Source: Deltaproteobacteria bacterium
GTDB lineage: Bacteria > Desulfobacterota > GWC2-55-46 > UBA9637 > GWC2-42-11
DNA length: 38,492 nt
Direction of reading: 5' to 3'
NCBI GenBank assembly: GCA_016223005.1
Contig: JACRPW010000006.1
Span: 1-38,492 of the forward strand
Both the position numbers and the translations under genes were made by a program. Each line of letters opens with the position of its first letter. Within the stretch, counting starts at the first letter, position 1. Of the stretch, positions 26,700-37,328 are shown in pieces. The notes beneath the pieces are model-generated. The model was not told the origin of the DNA. It made no database searches and saw only the letters and a program-made list of their open reading frames with translations.

Positions 26700-28160
26700 A
26701 TGGCCGAGACTATTGAAGATTTAAAGTTTTTAGGTGATAGCAACCTGTTTATCTTTGCCCATAAAGAAAGCAAGGCATTAAAGGAACGATTTTTTGAACT
26801 ATATACCCTTTATAGATTAAGTCAAAATCTAAATCTCTCCCTTCAGGTAACAGAACTCTTTGACAGCACAGTAAAATTTCTAAAAACCTCCCTCAATATT
26901 AAAGATTTCTGCTTTATGCTTCTGGATGAGGAATGCGGCGAACTCAAGGTGTGGAAGGCAAACGGAATCACCCACGATGAAACAGAGGATATAACATTTA
27001 AATTGGGTGAAGGAATTACAGGGATTGTAGCATCTACAGGCGAGTCTATTCTGATTCAGGACATTAGTAAAGATAATAGATGCATAGATTGTAAGGAAAT
27101 TATACCTTCTGTAGGCTCACTTCTGGCAATACCAATGATAAGTAACGGCAATACAGTGGGGGTCATGACCATCCATAAACAGGATATTAATGCCTTTAAA
27201 GAAGATGATAAAAAATTTTTTAGTGCCATAGCATCAACAGTGGCAAATAGCATTGACAGGGCAAGGTCCTATGAAAAGGCACAAAAAGAGTCTATGATTG
27301 ATAGTCTAACAGGACTATACAACAGGAGATTCTTTTCTGACAGCATAATCAGGCAGTCAAGCAGGGCAGTTAGATACGGCGAAACCTTTTCCATTATTAT
27401 GCTGGATATTGACCATTTTAAATATTTTAATGACACATACGGTCATATTGTTGGTGATGAAATACTTAAAAATCTGGCATCAATCATCAGGGCAAATATA
27501 AGACAGAGCGATATCGTTGCCAGATATGGCGGTGAGGAGTTTGTAATACTCCTGCCCAGAATATGTAAGGAGGACGCTGTGCTCACCGCTGAAAAGACAA
27601 GGCTCATGGTTGAGGAGAAACTTGCCCAAAGTATAACAGGTAAAGATATTGAAAAAATAACCATAACTTTAGGTGTGGCAGCATATTCACAGGATGGGAC
27701 TACACCAGAAGAGATTACTAACAGTGCAGACAGATTTATGCTCATGGGCAAACAAAAGGGACGAAATAAGGTGATTTGGAGTTTATCAGGGGACAAGGAA
27801 TATATCGCATATGAAAAGAGGGTATCTACAAGATATGTTACGGTTTTAAAAGGCGCTCAAAATGTCAATGTAAATACAAATCAGGCATCTTCTTTTATTG
27901 AAATCAGGACAGAAGAAGAGTGGAAGATGTGTGTGTTAAAGGATATCAGCAAGACAGGGTTTAGAGGAGAGGTTGAATTTGAAACCAAAATAGAAGATAC
28001 ATATACAGGGAATGTGCCTCTGGCTTCACAAGAGTCTAATCCTTTTTCCATGAAAGTTGTTTATGTAAAGAAAAATCAGCATAACAGATACGAGTTTGGG
28101 GCAGAAGTCATAGAAGGCAGCGAAAACTGGAAAAAGTTTTACATATCAATTTTATATTAA
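26700..28160 (+). CDS. GAF-GGDEF-PilZ protein (diguanylate cyclase with c-di-GMP receptor domain)
   Basis: A 486-residue soluble protein. A GAF domain (about 40-190) is followed by GGDEF (DSLTGLYNRRF 201-211; active site GGEEF 277-281; inhibitory I-site RQSD 268-271). The last 115 residues have PilZ features: RVSTR (374-378, R-x3-R) and DISKTG (415-420, D-x-S-x2-G), the two c-di-GMP contact motifs. The protein could therefore both make and bind c-di-GMP. It follows the response regulator by two bases, and its 3' end is closed by a terminator at 28233. Motif match for PilZ is clear by eye; function of the combination is inferred. Confidence 0.88.
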   Translation: MAETIEDLKFLGDSNLFIFAHKESKALKERFFELYTLYRLSQNLNLSLQVTELFDSTVKFLKTSLNIKDFCFMLLDEECGELKVWKANGITHDETEDITFKLGEGITGIVASTGESILIQDISKDNRCIDCKEIIPSVGSLLAIPMISNGNTVGVMTIHKQDINAFKEDDKKFFSAIASTVANSIDRARSYEKAQKESMIDSLTGLYNRRFFSDSIIRQSSRAVRYGETFSIIMLDIDHFKYFNDTYGHIVGDEILKNLASIIRANIRQSDIVARYGGEEFVILLPRICKEDAVLTAEKTRLMVEEKLAQSITGKDIEKITITLGVAAYSQDGTTPEEITNSADRFMLMGKQKGRNKVIWSLSGDKEYIAYEKRVSTRYVTVLKGAQNVNVNTNQASSFIEIRTEEEWKMCVLKDISKTGFRGEVEFETKIEDTYTGNVPLASQESNPFSMKVVYVKKNQHNRYEFGAEVIEGSENWKKFYISILY

Positions 28161-28200
28161 AAAATACTTGTATCTGCCGATTCATCGGCACTTATTTATC

Positions 28201-28225
28201 AGGGATAGATTTGAAATCTGTCCCT
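28201..28225. repeat. GGGGACAGATTT palindrome, copy 3
   Basis: AGGGATAGATTT and AAATCTGTCCCT flank one base, with one mismatch between arms. It is intergenic here, just after the GAF-GGDEF-PilZ gene. Confidence 0.75.
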
Positions 28226-28232
28226 GATTGAC

Positions 28233-28262
28233 ATGGGGATTATTCTTAATCCCCATTTTTAT
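28233..28262 (+). terminator. Rho-independent terminator after the GAF-GGDEF-PilZ gene
   Basis: ATGGGGATTA (28233-28242) pairs perfectly with TAATCCCCAT (28247-28256), with a TTCT loop and the T-rich tail TTTTTAT. It is the most convincing intrinsic terminator in the window. Confidence 0.75.
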
Positions 28263-28302
28263 ATCTATGGGTAAGAATTTTTTGTAATTGCAGACCTGCA
28301 GC

Positions 28303-28347
28303 CGCAGGCTTTAGCCTGCGTAAAAATATCGCAAACTAAAGTTTGCG
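28303..28347. repeat. Double-hairpin repeat with CTTTAG and CTAAAG cores, copy 2
   Basis: CGCAGGCT/AGCCTGCG (28303-28320) and CGCAAACT/AGTTTGCG (28330-28347) are both perfect with two-base loops. AGCCGCA and TGCGGCT form an outer pair. It ends 15 bases before the valS ATG, leaving only the weak ribosome site AGAGG. With the palindrome at 28201 and the terminator it fills the 200-base gap. Confidence 0.75.
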
Positions 28348-28362
28348 GCTACAAGAGGCTCT

Positions 28363-31085
28363 ATGAACAAAAAAGAACTTAATAAGGTCTATAATCCAAA
28401 AACCATTGAAGAAAAGTGGGCAAGGTTCTGGCTGGATGAAAATATCTTCCATGCTAATACGGAGTCTAAAAAGCCAGCATTTGCAATGGTGATTCCTCCG
28501 CCGAATATCACAGGTTCACTTCATATTGGTCATGCCTTGAATAATTCAATTCAGGACATCCTTGCAAGATACAAACGGATGAAGGGTTTTAAGGTCCTTT
28601 GGCTCCCTGGCACAGACCATGCAGGCATTGCAACCCAAAATGTAGTTGAAAAACAAATTGCGTTAGAAGGCACAGACCGTCACAAAATCGGAAGAGAGAA
28701 ATTTATTGAAAGGGTCTGGAAGTGGAAAGAGGAGTCTGGCGGACAAATCATAAATCAGTTAAAAAGACTCGGCTCATCATGCGATTGGGCAAGGCTTCGT
28801 TTTACAATGGATGAAGGGCTGTCAAAGGCTGTGCGTGAGGTGTTCGTAAGGTTATACAATGAAGGATTGATATACAGAGGGGACTATATCATAAACTGGT
28901 GTCCAAGATGTCATACCGCTTTATCTGATTTAGAGGTTGAGACAGAGGAAACTGACGGCAGCCTTTATTACATAAATTATCCAATCGCAGATGTGGGGAC
29001 AGATTTAAAATCTATCCCCAGTTTTTTGACTGTTGCGACAACAAGACCTGAAACAATGCTCGGCGATACTGCAGTTGCAGTCCATCCAGATGACAAAAGA
29101 TATAAATCGTTTATCGGCAAGACGCTTATCCTGCCGCTCATTGAAAGGGAGATTCCAGTTATTGCGGATTCAACTGTCAGTACGGAGTTTGGCACAGGCG
29201 CAGTCAAGATTACACCGAGCCATGATTTTAATGATTTTGAGATGGCTAGAAGGCATAACCTCCGGTATCTCAAGGTAATGGATTTAGAAGGCAGGATGAA
29301 TGAGAATGCAGGCATCTATAAAGGTATGGACAGGTTTGCATGCCGTAAAAAGGTTGTAGAGGATTTAAAAGAACTGGGGCTTCTGCAAAAAATAGAAAAA
29401 TACAAAATCAATCTCGGACACTGCTACAGGTGCAAAACTGTTGTTGAACCGACAGAATCAAAACAGTGGTTTGTAAAAATCAAGCCTCTGGCAGAGCCAG
29501 CAATAAAGGCTGTGGAGGACGGCAGGACAAGGTTCATTCCAAAGAATTGGGAGAATACATACTTTGACTGGATGAGGAACATCCGTGACTGGTGCATATC
29601 AAGGCAAATCTGGTGGGGGCACAGAATACCTGCATGGTACTGCGAGCAGTGTGATTTTATAACGGTTTCAGCAGAAGAACCAGAGGTCTGCGAAAAATGC
29701 AAATCCCCTGAAATCCAGCAAGAGACCGATGTCCTTGACACATGGTTCTCTTCAGCCCTCTGGCCTTTTTCAACATTAGGCTGGCCAAATGAAACAAAGG
29801 AACTTAAAACCTTCTATCCCACATCAACACTTGTAACGAGTTTTGACATTATATTTTTCTGGGTGGCAAGGATGCTCATGCTCGGTTTAAAATTCATGGA
29901 TGATGTGCCGTTCAGAGATGTGTATATCCACGCACTTATAAGGGATGCCGAAGGGCAGAAGATGAGCAAGTCAAAGGGCAATGTCATTGACCCGCTTGTT
30001 ATGATGGAAAAATACGGAACTGACGCATTCAGATTTACCCTCGCAGCAATGGCTGCGCAGGGAAGGGACATAAAACTTGCAGAGGAGAGGATTGAAGGCT
30101 ACAGAAACTTTGCAAACAAGATTTGGAATCTGGCAAGGTTTACGCTAATGAGTTTAGGAGTTAAAAAATCAACTCCTCAACTCCTCAACCCCTCAACTCC
30201 TCAACTCTCTCTTGCTGATAAATGGATTTTAACCCGCCTGAATAAAACCATTGAAGATGTTACAAAGGGCATTGATGAATATTCTTTTGACCATGCTGCA
30301 AATGCAATCTATCAATTTATATGGCATGAACTCTGCGACTGGTATGTGGAACTTATAAAACCTGATTTAAGGGGAGATAATGGGGATGAGAAAAAAAAGG
30401 ACAGCCAGATGGTTCTGTTAAAGGTCTTGCAGGATTCCATGAAACTACTACACCCATTTATGCCGTTTATAACAGAGGAAATCTGGGAAACTATTACAAG
30501 TCAGGAGTCAGGGGTCAGGAGTCAAGGGTCAGGGAAAAGCATTCAGGATACAGCATTCCCTGAAGTAGATGAAAAAACTATATTTAAAGATGATGAAATC
30601 AAGATGAATAGACTAATGGATGTTATAAAGGCAATAAGGAATTTAAGGAGTGAATTTAATATACCACCATCAGCAAATATAGAGGTAATATGCCATACAG
30701 AAAAAGATGATGAAATAGAATTACTGAAAAGTGAAGATGCTTATGTAAAGACCCTTACAAGGTCTTCAGCCTTCGGCCGTGAAAGGCATGCTTTTCACCC
30801 TTCAACCTTAAAACTTAAAGATGCTGCCACTGCGGTTGTCGGCGGTATAGAGATATTTATACCGCTGAAAGGATTGATAGATATTTCCGAAGAAACCAGC
30901 CGTCTTGGAAAAGAGGTAGAAAAGGTTATGAAAGATATTTCAGGACTTGAAAAGAGGCTCTCAAATGAGGCATTTGTCTCAAAAGCGCCAGCAGAGGTGG
31001 TTGAAAAGGACAAGACAAGATTTACAGAACTTACCATGAAAAAGGCAAAGATTGAGGAAAATATACAAAGGCTGAATGGATTGAG

Positions 31086-31089
<4 letters not shown>
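28363..31089 (+). CDS. valS: Valyl-tRNA synthetase
   Basis: A 908-residue class I synthetase charging tRNA-Val. HIGH is at 54-57 (GSLHIGHALN) and KMSKS at 533-537. The editing domain has VATTRPETMLGDTAVAVHPDD, and a C-terminal coiled coil (DISEETSRLGKEVEKVMKDI onward) is present. Four segments look foreign: VGTDLKSIP (211-219) from a palindrome; about 603-616 from an octamer array; about 713-724 from a heptamer array; and 801-815 from a GCATGC-centred palindrome. All keep the frame and lie in loops or between domains, so the enzyme is probably functional. The stop overlaps the glgA start (ATGA). Confidence 0.96.
28995..29019. repeat. GGGGACAGATTT palindrome inside valS, copy 4
   Basis: Arms GGGGACAGATTT and AAATCTATCCCC enclose one base, with one mismatch. 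It lies in frame in the editing domain and encodes VGTDLKSIP, the same reading frame as the ilvB copy. Confidence 0.85.
30170..30209. repeat. Octamer array (CAACTCCT) inside valS
   Basis: Five 8-base units, CAACTCCT with single changes in the third and fifth, lie between the KMSKS region and the anticodon-binding domain. Read forward the array has no stop; on the other strand AGGAGTTG would contain TGA. Confidence 0.88.
30500..30534. repeat. Heptamer array (GTCAGGA) inside valS
   Basis: Five 7-base units (GTCAGGA, GTCAGGG, GTCAGGA, GTCAAGG, GTCAGGG) encode SQESGVRSQGSG after the conserved EEIWE segment. The unit matches the glgA array 700 bases away. Confidence 0.9.
30765..30805. repeat. GCATGC-centred palindrome inside valS
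   Basis: GTGAAAGGCATGCTTTTCAC (30779-30798) is a near-perfect palindrome within a longer block shared with glgA. It encodes AFGRERHAFHPS, in the same frame as the glgA copy. Confidence 0.85.
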
Positions 31090-32579
<1,490 letters not shown>

Positions 32580-32596
32580 ATTATGAAACCCTTTAC

Positions 32597-32622
32597 CCAA
32601 AAAATGCAGTTGCATTTTTTGG
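32597..32622. repeat. CCAAAAAATGCA hairpin element, copy 1
   Basis: Perfect 12-bp arms CCAAAAAATGCA and TGCATTTTTTGG enclose two bases. It lies 17 bases after the glgA stop and may act as terminator. The inverse copy is at 35758-35783. Confidence 0.75.
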
Positions 32623-32642
32623 CAGTTTAGCCAAATAGTGTC

Positions 32643-32666
32643 AAGGCAAAAATCAAGGCAAAAATC
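32643..32666. repeat. 12-base tandem duplication
   Basis: AAGGCAAAAATC occurs twice in a row directly before the first possible start codon of the DUF3047 gene. Confidence 0.7.
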
Positions 32667-32705
32667 TTGTTGCAATGTGGTAATTACATGTGTAAAATTT
32701 ACCAT

Positions 32706-33392
32706 ATGAACTATATGAACATCAGGTCATTAAAATATATCTTGATATTTTTTGTGTTACTGGGGGTAAATTTTCCCGGCACAATTGATGCTCAGGAGGA
32801 GATAATCCATCTTGCAAGGTTTGCACAAATAAACAGTATTACTATGTCAGGGTGGCAGATAAAAGAGTGGAAAGGACATGCAGATATAAAGGTTGTTAAT
32901 ACTGATGATGCGGGACAGGTTTTACACCTGAAAAGCAGGGGGACATCTACAGCCCTCTACAAGGAGATAGCTCTAAATATAGCAGAAATACCATATCTCA
33001 ACTGGCAGTGGAAGGTGACAAAACTTCCTGATGGCGGAGATGTGAGGATAAAGTCTACAGATGACCAGGCAGCCCAAATTTATATTGTGTTCCCAAAATT
33101 TCCATTACATGTAAACAGCAGAATCATCGGATACATCTGGGACACAAATGCCCCTCAAGGAAGCATTGCAACAAGTCAAAAATTTTCAAAAACGAAATAT
33201 ATTATCTTAAGAAGTGGAAAGAGCGATATGGGCAGGTGGCTGAATGAGAAAAGAAATGTATATGAAGATTATAAGATGTTATTTGGTGAAGAGCCTCCCA
33301 AAATTGGGAAGGTATCTGTTATGATAGATTCAGATGACACAAAGAGCAGTGCCGAGGCATTTGTTGGGGATATATACCTTTCCAGAAACTAA
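32706..33392 (+). CDS. Exported DUF3047 protein
   Basis: About 228 residues from ATG 32706. An N-terminal hydrophobic stretch (YILIFFVLLGVNFPGTIDAQ) is a signal peptide. The mature part matches the DUF3047 outline: FAQINSITMSGWQIKEWKG, LHLKSRGTSTALYKEI, YLNWQWKV, DDQAAQIYIVFPKFP, YIWDTNAPQG and DSDDTKSSAEAFVGDIYLS. This is a jelly-roll-like periplasmic domain of unknown role. The frame is open back to TTG 32667 but the later ATG gives a proper signal peptide; no Shine-Dalgarno marks either. No function should be assigned. Confidence 0.78.
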   Translation: MNYMNIRSLKYILIFFVLLGVNFPGTIDAQEEIIHLARFAQINSITMSGWQIKEWKGHADIKVVNTDDAGQVLHLKSRGTSTALYKEIALNIAEIPYLNWQWKVTKLPDGGDVRIKSTDDQAAQIYIVFPKFPLHVNSRIIGYIWDTNAPQGSIATSQKFSKTKYIILRSGKSDMGRWLNEKRNVYEDYKMLFGEEPPKIGKVSVMIDSDDTKSSAEAFVGDIYLSRN

Positions 33393-33428
33393 CTACTTTT
33401 CTGTAAGTTATCTTTTCATCCCCCTTTG

Positions 33429-33460
33429 CCTGCCTGTGTGTGTTCACACACGCAGACAGG
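33429..33460. repeat. CCTGCCTGTGTGTG hairpin upstream of priA
   Basis: CCTGCCTGTGTGTG and CACACGCAGACAGG pair with two G-T type mismatches around a TTCA loop. It occupies the DUF3047-priA gap, which is otherwise without recognisable signals. Confidence 0.65.
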
Positions 33461-33499
33461 TGAGCCAACAGCTCATGTGGGTTTCATTTTTATAATATC

Positions 33500-35740
33500 T
33501 TGCAAAGCAAAATAGATACAAACCATCACTTCGTTACTTTAGCCCTTCCTATCCCTATACATAAAGAGTTTATCTATAGGATACCTGAAGCATTGTCAGC
33601 CTATGTGTCTGTAGGAAAAAGGATTCTTGTGCCATTTGGCAGAAGGATTACAGCCGGATATGCCGTAGGTTTCCCAAAAGAATCCGATACCGCAGGCATT
33701 AATGATATAAAATACATAATAGATGTTCTGGATGACAAGCCTATATTTGATGAGAGTAGGCTTGAGTTCTACAAATGGATGTCTCTGTACTATTTTTCTC
33801 CGCTTGGAGAGGTACTGAAACTTATTCATCTGCCGCAATCAGATAAAAGATACTTCGCCATAACAGACATGGGTATAGAGTCTTTGCAAAAATCCTTAAA
33901 AGACAGTGAAGCCGATATTCTTAAAGTCATTGCAGGCAAAAAATCAGTTTCACTAAAGGTTATTTCAAAGTATACAAGGATTAAAGACCTGCATTCAATT
34001 ATCTGTGAATTACTGGAAAAGGGACTTATTGCAGAGCTATCAAATACTAAAGACAGTATCAAAGATAAAGAGACCGCATTAGAACAGGGAGACCTTGATG
34101 ATGAAGAAGATATTTTACATGAACCAAATACAGAACAGTCTTATGCTATCAGCAGGATAGCAGAAAAAGTAAAGAGTCAGAGGTTTTCTCCATTTCTGCT
34201 TTACGGTGTTACAGGCAGCGGCAAGACACTTGTTTATCTAAAGGTATTAGAGAAAACTATTGATATGGGTAAAAGGGGTATAGTGCTTGTGCCTGAGATT
34301 GCGCTTACCTATGGGCTTGCCAGATATTTGGTTAAAAGGTTTGAAGACAGGGTTGCTGTTATACACAGCGGACTCTCAGATAAAGAGCGGTATGAACAGT
34401 GGCGGAGGATACGAGATGGGAATATTGATATTGTTGTTGGTGCAAGGTCATCCCTCTTTGTGCCTTTAGATAATATCGGCATTATCATTGTTGATGAGGA
34501 GCATGATACATCCTATAAACAGGAAGAGGGTGTCAGGTATAACGCAAGGGATATCAGCATGATGATGGCAAAAATCCTGAATATAGTGGTTGTGCTTGGT
34601 TCTGCAACACCGTCTGTAGAAACATTCTATAATGCAAAAAGCAGCAAGATCTCTCTTTTGCACCTCTCAATGAGGGTTCTTGACAGGCCTATGCCAGAGA
34701 TAAAAATTGTGGACATGAAAGAAAAAAGTCAGGAGTCAAAAATTTTATCAGAAAGATTCAGAAGTCTTTTAGCAGATGCACTGAGTAAAAAACAGCAGGC
34801 AATACTTTTTTTAAACAGAAGGGGATTCGCAAATTTTATAATCTGCAAAGACTGCGGCTATGTATTTAAATGTCTGAACTGCAATGTGTCAATGACTTTT
34901 CACAAAAAACAGAATATCATCAAATGCCACTATTGTGACCTATCCATGCCCGTTCCGTCATTCTGTCCACAGTGTAACGGATATAATATAGTTGACATGG
35001 GGACTGGCACTGAAAAGGTTGAAGAAGAGATACGGAGATTATTTTCGGATGTTAAGGTTGTTCGGATGGATAGAGACACAACGAGAAAGAAAGGGGCTCA
35101 TAAAAAGATACTTCGGACAGTAGAAAAAGGCGAGGCAGACATCCTTATTGGCACACAAATGGTTGCAAAAGGGCATCATTTTTCCAATGTTACTGTTATG
35201 GGAATAATCTCTGCTGATACCACAATGAACATCCCTGACTTTAGAAGTGCTGAAAAGACATTTCAGATTCTGACACAGGCAGCAGGAAGGGCAGGAAGGG
35301 GAGATATACCTGGTAAGGTTATAATCCAGACACTTAATCCTCACCATTATTGTTTTTTTAGCATTATGAACCATGATTATACATCTTTCTTTAATGAAGA
35401 GATTGGGAAAAGGAAGGAACTTAACTATCCTCCATTCTATAGACTTGTTAACTTGAGAATAGAGGGGAGTAAAGAAGATAAAGTTATAAAGGCAGCAAAT
35501 ACTCTAAAAAGGGTTGCAGATGGATATATAGGGAGATTTAAAGGGGATATAATCTTGTTAGGTCCAGCACCTACTTTTCTTTCATTCTTAAGAGGAAGAT
35601 ACAGGTGGCATATGCTGGTAAAAGGAAAGAATGTAAAAACACTCCATGATTTTATACATTCTATTAAAAATAGGTTTGAGCAAAATAAAATGACAGGCAT
35701 TGAACTTGTCATAGATGTTGACCCTATGACTACAATGTAG
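33500..35740 (+). CDS. priA: Primosomal replication helicase PriA
   Basis: A 746-residue 3'-5' DNA helicase that reloads the replisome at stalled forks. The N-terminal DNA-binding domain (LALPIPIHKEFIYRIPE onward) is followed by Walker A GVTGSGKT (236-243), the DEEH box (332-335), and helicase motifs such as GSATPSVET. Two zinc sites are seen between about 448 and 498 (CKDCGY, CLNCN, CHYCD, CPQCNG). The C-terminal helicase lobe has GTQMVAKGHHF and QAAGRAGRGD. The start is a TTG without a clear ribosome site. A short SQES stretch around 411-415 (bases GTCAGGAGTCA at 34730) resembles two units of the heptamer array, in line with an early or degenerate insertion. Confidence 0.96.
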   Translation: MQSKIDTNHHFVTLALPIPIHKEFIYRIPEALSAYVSVGKRILVPFGRRITAGYAVGFPKESDTAGINDIKYIIDVLDDKPIFDESRLEFYKWMSLYYFSPLGEVLKLIHLPQSDKRYFAITDMGIESLQKSLKDSEADILKVIAGKKSVSLKVISKYTRIKDLHSIICELLEKGLIAELSNTKDSIKDKETALEQGDLDDEEDILHEPNTEQSYAISRIAEKVKSQRFSPFLLYGVTGSGKTLVYLKVLEKTIDMGKRGIVLVPEIALTYGLARYLVKRFEDRVAVIHSGLSDKERYEQWRRIRDGNIDIVVGARSSLFVPLDNIGIIIVDEEHDTSYKQEEGVRYNARDISMMMAKILNIVVVLGSATPSVETFYNAKSSKISLLHLSMRVLDRPMPEIKIVDMKEKSQESKILSERFRSLLADALSKKQQAILFLNRRGFANFIICKDCGYVFKCLNCNVSMTFHKKQNIIKCHYCDLSMPVPSFCPQCNGYNIVDMGTGTEKVEEEIRRLFSDVKVVRMDRDTTRKKGAHKKILRTVEKGEADILIGTQMVAKGHHFSNVTVMGIISADTTMNIPDFRSAEKTFQILTQAAGRAGRGDIPGKVIIQTLNPHHYCFFSIMNHDYTSFFNEEIGKRKELNYPPFYRLVNLRIEGSKEDKVIKAANTLKRVADGYIGRFKGDIILLGPAPTFLSFLRGRYRWHMLVKGKNVKTLHDFIHSIKNRFEQNKMTGIELVIDVDPMTTM

Positions 35741-35757
35741 GGCAATTGTTTTTTCTG

Positions 35758-35783
35758 CCAAAAAATGCAACTGCTTTTTTGGG
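35758..35783. repeat. CCAAAAAATGCA hairpin element, copy 2
   Basis: CTGCCAAAAAATGCAACTGC followed by TTTTTTGGG matches the inverse of 32597-32622 with one base missing from the right arm. It lies between priA and def. Confidence 0.7.
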
Positions 35784-35805
35784 ATAAATAAGGTATTATA
35801 CAATC

Positions 35806-36363
35806 ATGGCTGTCTTTGAGATAGTTAAATATCCCGCCCCTTTACTGAAGAAAAAGGCATTACCTGTAGATACTGTAGATGATGAGATAAGGCAGCTTAT
35901 AAAAGATATGACTGATACAATGTATTTTGCCAAAGGCATAGGACTTGCTGCCAATCAGATTGGTGTTGATAAGAGGGTTATTATAATGGATGTTCCTGAT
36001 AAGGATAACAGAGAAGGATATGAGAAGGGTAAAAATCTTATAGCGGTTATCAATCCTGAAATATTAGAACAAGACGGTAAGATTGAATATGAAGAGGGTT
36101 GTTTGAGCATACCTGGTTTTACTGCTCTGGTAAAGAGGTTTGAAATGATTACAGTTAAGGGGATTGACAGGGATGGCAAAGAGATTGTATTGAAGGCAGA
36201 AGGGCTGTTTGCCATTACATTGCAGCATGAGATTGACCATCTGAACGGGATATTATTTATAGACAGGCTCTCCAGTCTTAAAAGGGAGTTTATAAAGAAG
36301 AAGATTCTAAAGGCATTGGCAGATGAAACCCATAAAGGTCAAACCCAGACAAAAGGGCTATGA
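35806..36363 (+). CDS. def: Peptide deformylase
   Basis: A 185-residue metalloenzyme that removes the formyl group from new proteins. All three motifs are intact: GIGLAANQIG (44-53), EEGCLSIPG (96-104, metal ligand Cys 99) and QHEIDHLNG (140-148, ligands His 141 and His 145, catalytic Glu 142). fmt follows 11 bases after, the usual pairing of enzymes adding and removing the formyl group. Confidence 0.97.
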   Translation: MAVFEIVKYPAPLLKKKALPVDTVDDEIRQLIKDMTDTMYFAKGIGLAANQIGVDKRVIIMDVPDKDNREGYEKGKNLIAVINPEILEQDGKIEYEEGCLSIPGFTALVKRFEMITVKGIDRDGKEIVLKAEGLFAITLQHEIDHLNGILFIDRLSSLKREFIKKKILKALADETHKGQTQTKGL

Positions 36364-36374
36364 AATAAACTGCA

Positions 36375-37328
36375 ATGGCACTATTGTTGAATAAAAGGTT
36401 TAAAATCGTTTTTATGGGCACTCCTGATTTTGCTGCAGAATCACTTCGTGCCATCGTGAAATCATCTGATGAGGTTGCTGTGGTTGTAACCCAGCCTGAT
36501 AAACCAAAAGGCAGGGGTATGGTGTTTACACCCCCTCCTGTAAAGGTTTTGGCACAGGAATATAATATGCCTGTTTTACAGCCTGAAAGGATTAAAGAGG
36601 ATTGGTTTATTGAAAGACTTAAAGATATATCGCCTGATATAATTGTGGTTGCGGCATACGGCAGAATTCTGCCCAAAACTATACTGGAAATCCCTCAAAA
36701 TGGCTGTATAAATGTCCATGCGTCTTTGCTGCCAAAATATCGCGGGGCAGCACCTATAAACTGGGCTATAATAAATGGTGAGAACCAGACAGGTATAACA
36801 ACAATGCTTATGGACGAAGGTATGGATACAGGCAGAATCCTTTTAAAAGAAATGGTTTTGATTTCTAAAGATGATACTGCAGGAACCCTGCATGACAAAC
36901 TAAAGGAGGTTGGCGCTGCTGTCCTCTTAAAGACAATTGATGCCATAAGATGCAATGCCGTGATTCCGATAGAGCAGGATAATTCTATGGCAACATACGC
37001 ACCTGTCTTGAAAAAGATAGATTGCCGTATTGACTGGAATAAGGACGCTGCTTCTATAAGAAATTTTGTGAGGGGACTCAATCCATTACCCTGTGCATTC
37101 ACACATATAGAAAACAGACTGTTTAAGATATACAGCGGTTTTGTGAAATCTGATAAAGTAAAAGAGGCGACTGGCACTGTTGTTGATGTGTCTTCTGACG
37201 GCATTGAAGTTGCTGCAAAAGACAGCATATTTGTAATCACTGAACTTAAGCCTGAGAACAGGGATAAGATGAGCGCTGGAGAATTCATAAGGGGTTATAA
37301 GATTGGGAAAGGTCAAATCCTTAATTGA
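36375..37328 (+). CDS. fmt: Methionyl-tRNA formyltransferase
   Basis: The protein has 317 residues. It formylates initiator Met-tRNA with 10-formyl-tetrahydrofolate. The core begins RFKIVFMGTPDFAAESL. Catalytic residues Asn 113, His 115 and Asp 151 are in INVHASLLPKYRGAAPINW and DEGMDTG. The C-terminal OB-like domain (about 210-317) has FVRGLNPLPCAFT. It overlaps the next gene by 26 bases. Confidence 0.96.
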   Translation: MALLLNKRFKIVFMGTPDFAAESLRAIVKSSDEVAVVVTQPDKPKGRGMVFTPPPVKVLAQEYNMPVLQPERIKEDWFIERLKDISPDIIVVAAYGRILPKTILEIPQNGCINVHASLLPKYRGAAPINWAIINGENQTGITTMLMDEGMDTGRILLKEMVLISKDDTAGTLHDKLKEVGAAVLLKTIDAIRCNAVIPIEQDNSMATYAPVLKKIDCRIDWNKDAASIRNFVRGLNPLPCAFTHIENRLFKIYSGFVKSDKVKEATGTVVDVSSDGIEVAAKDSIFVITELKPENRDKMSAGEFIRGYKIGKGQILN

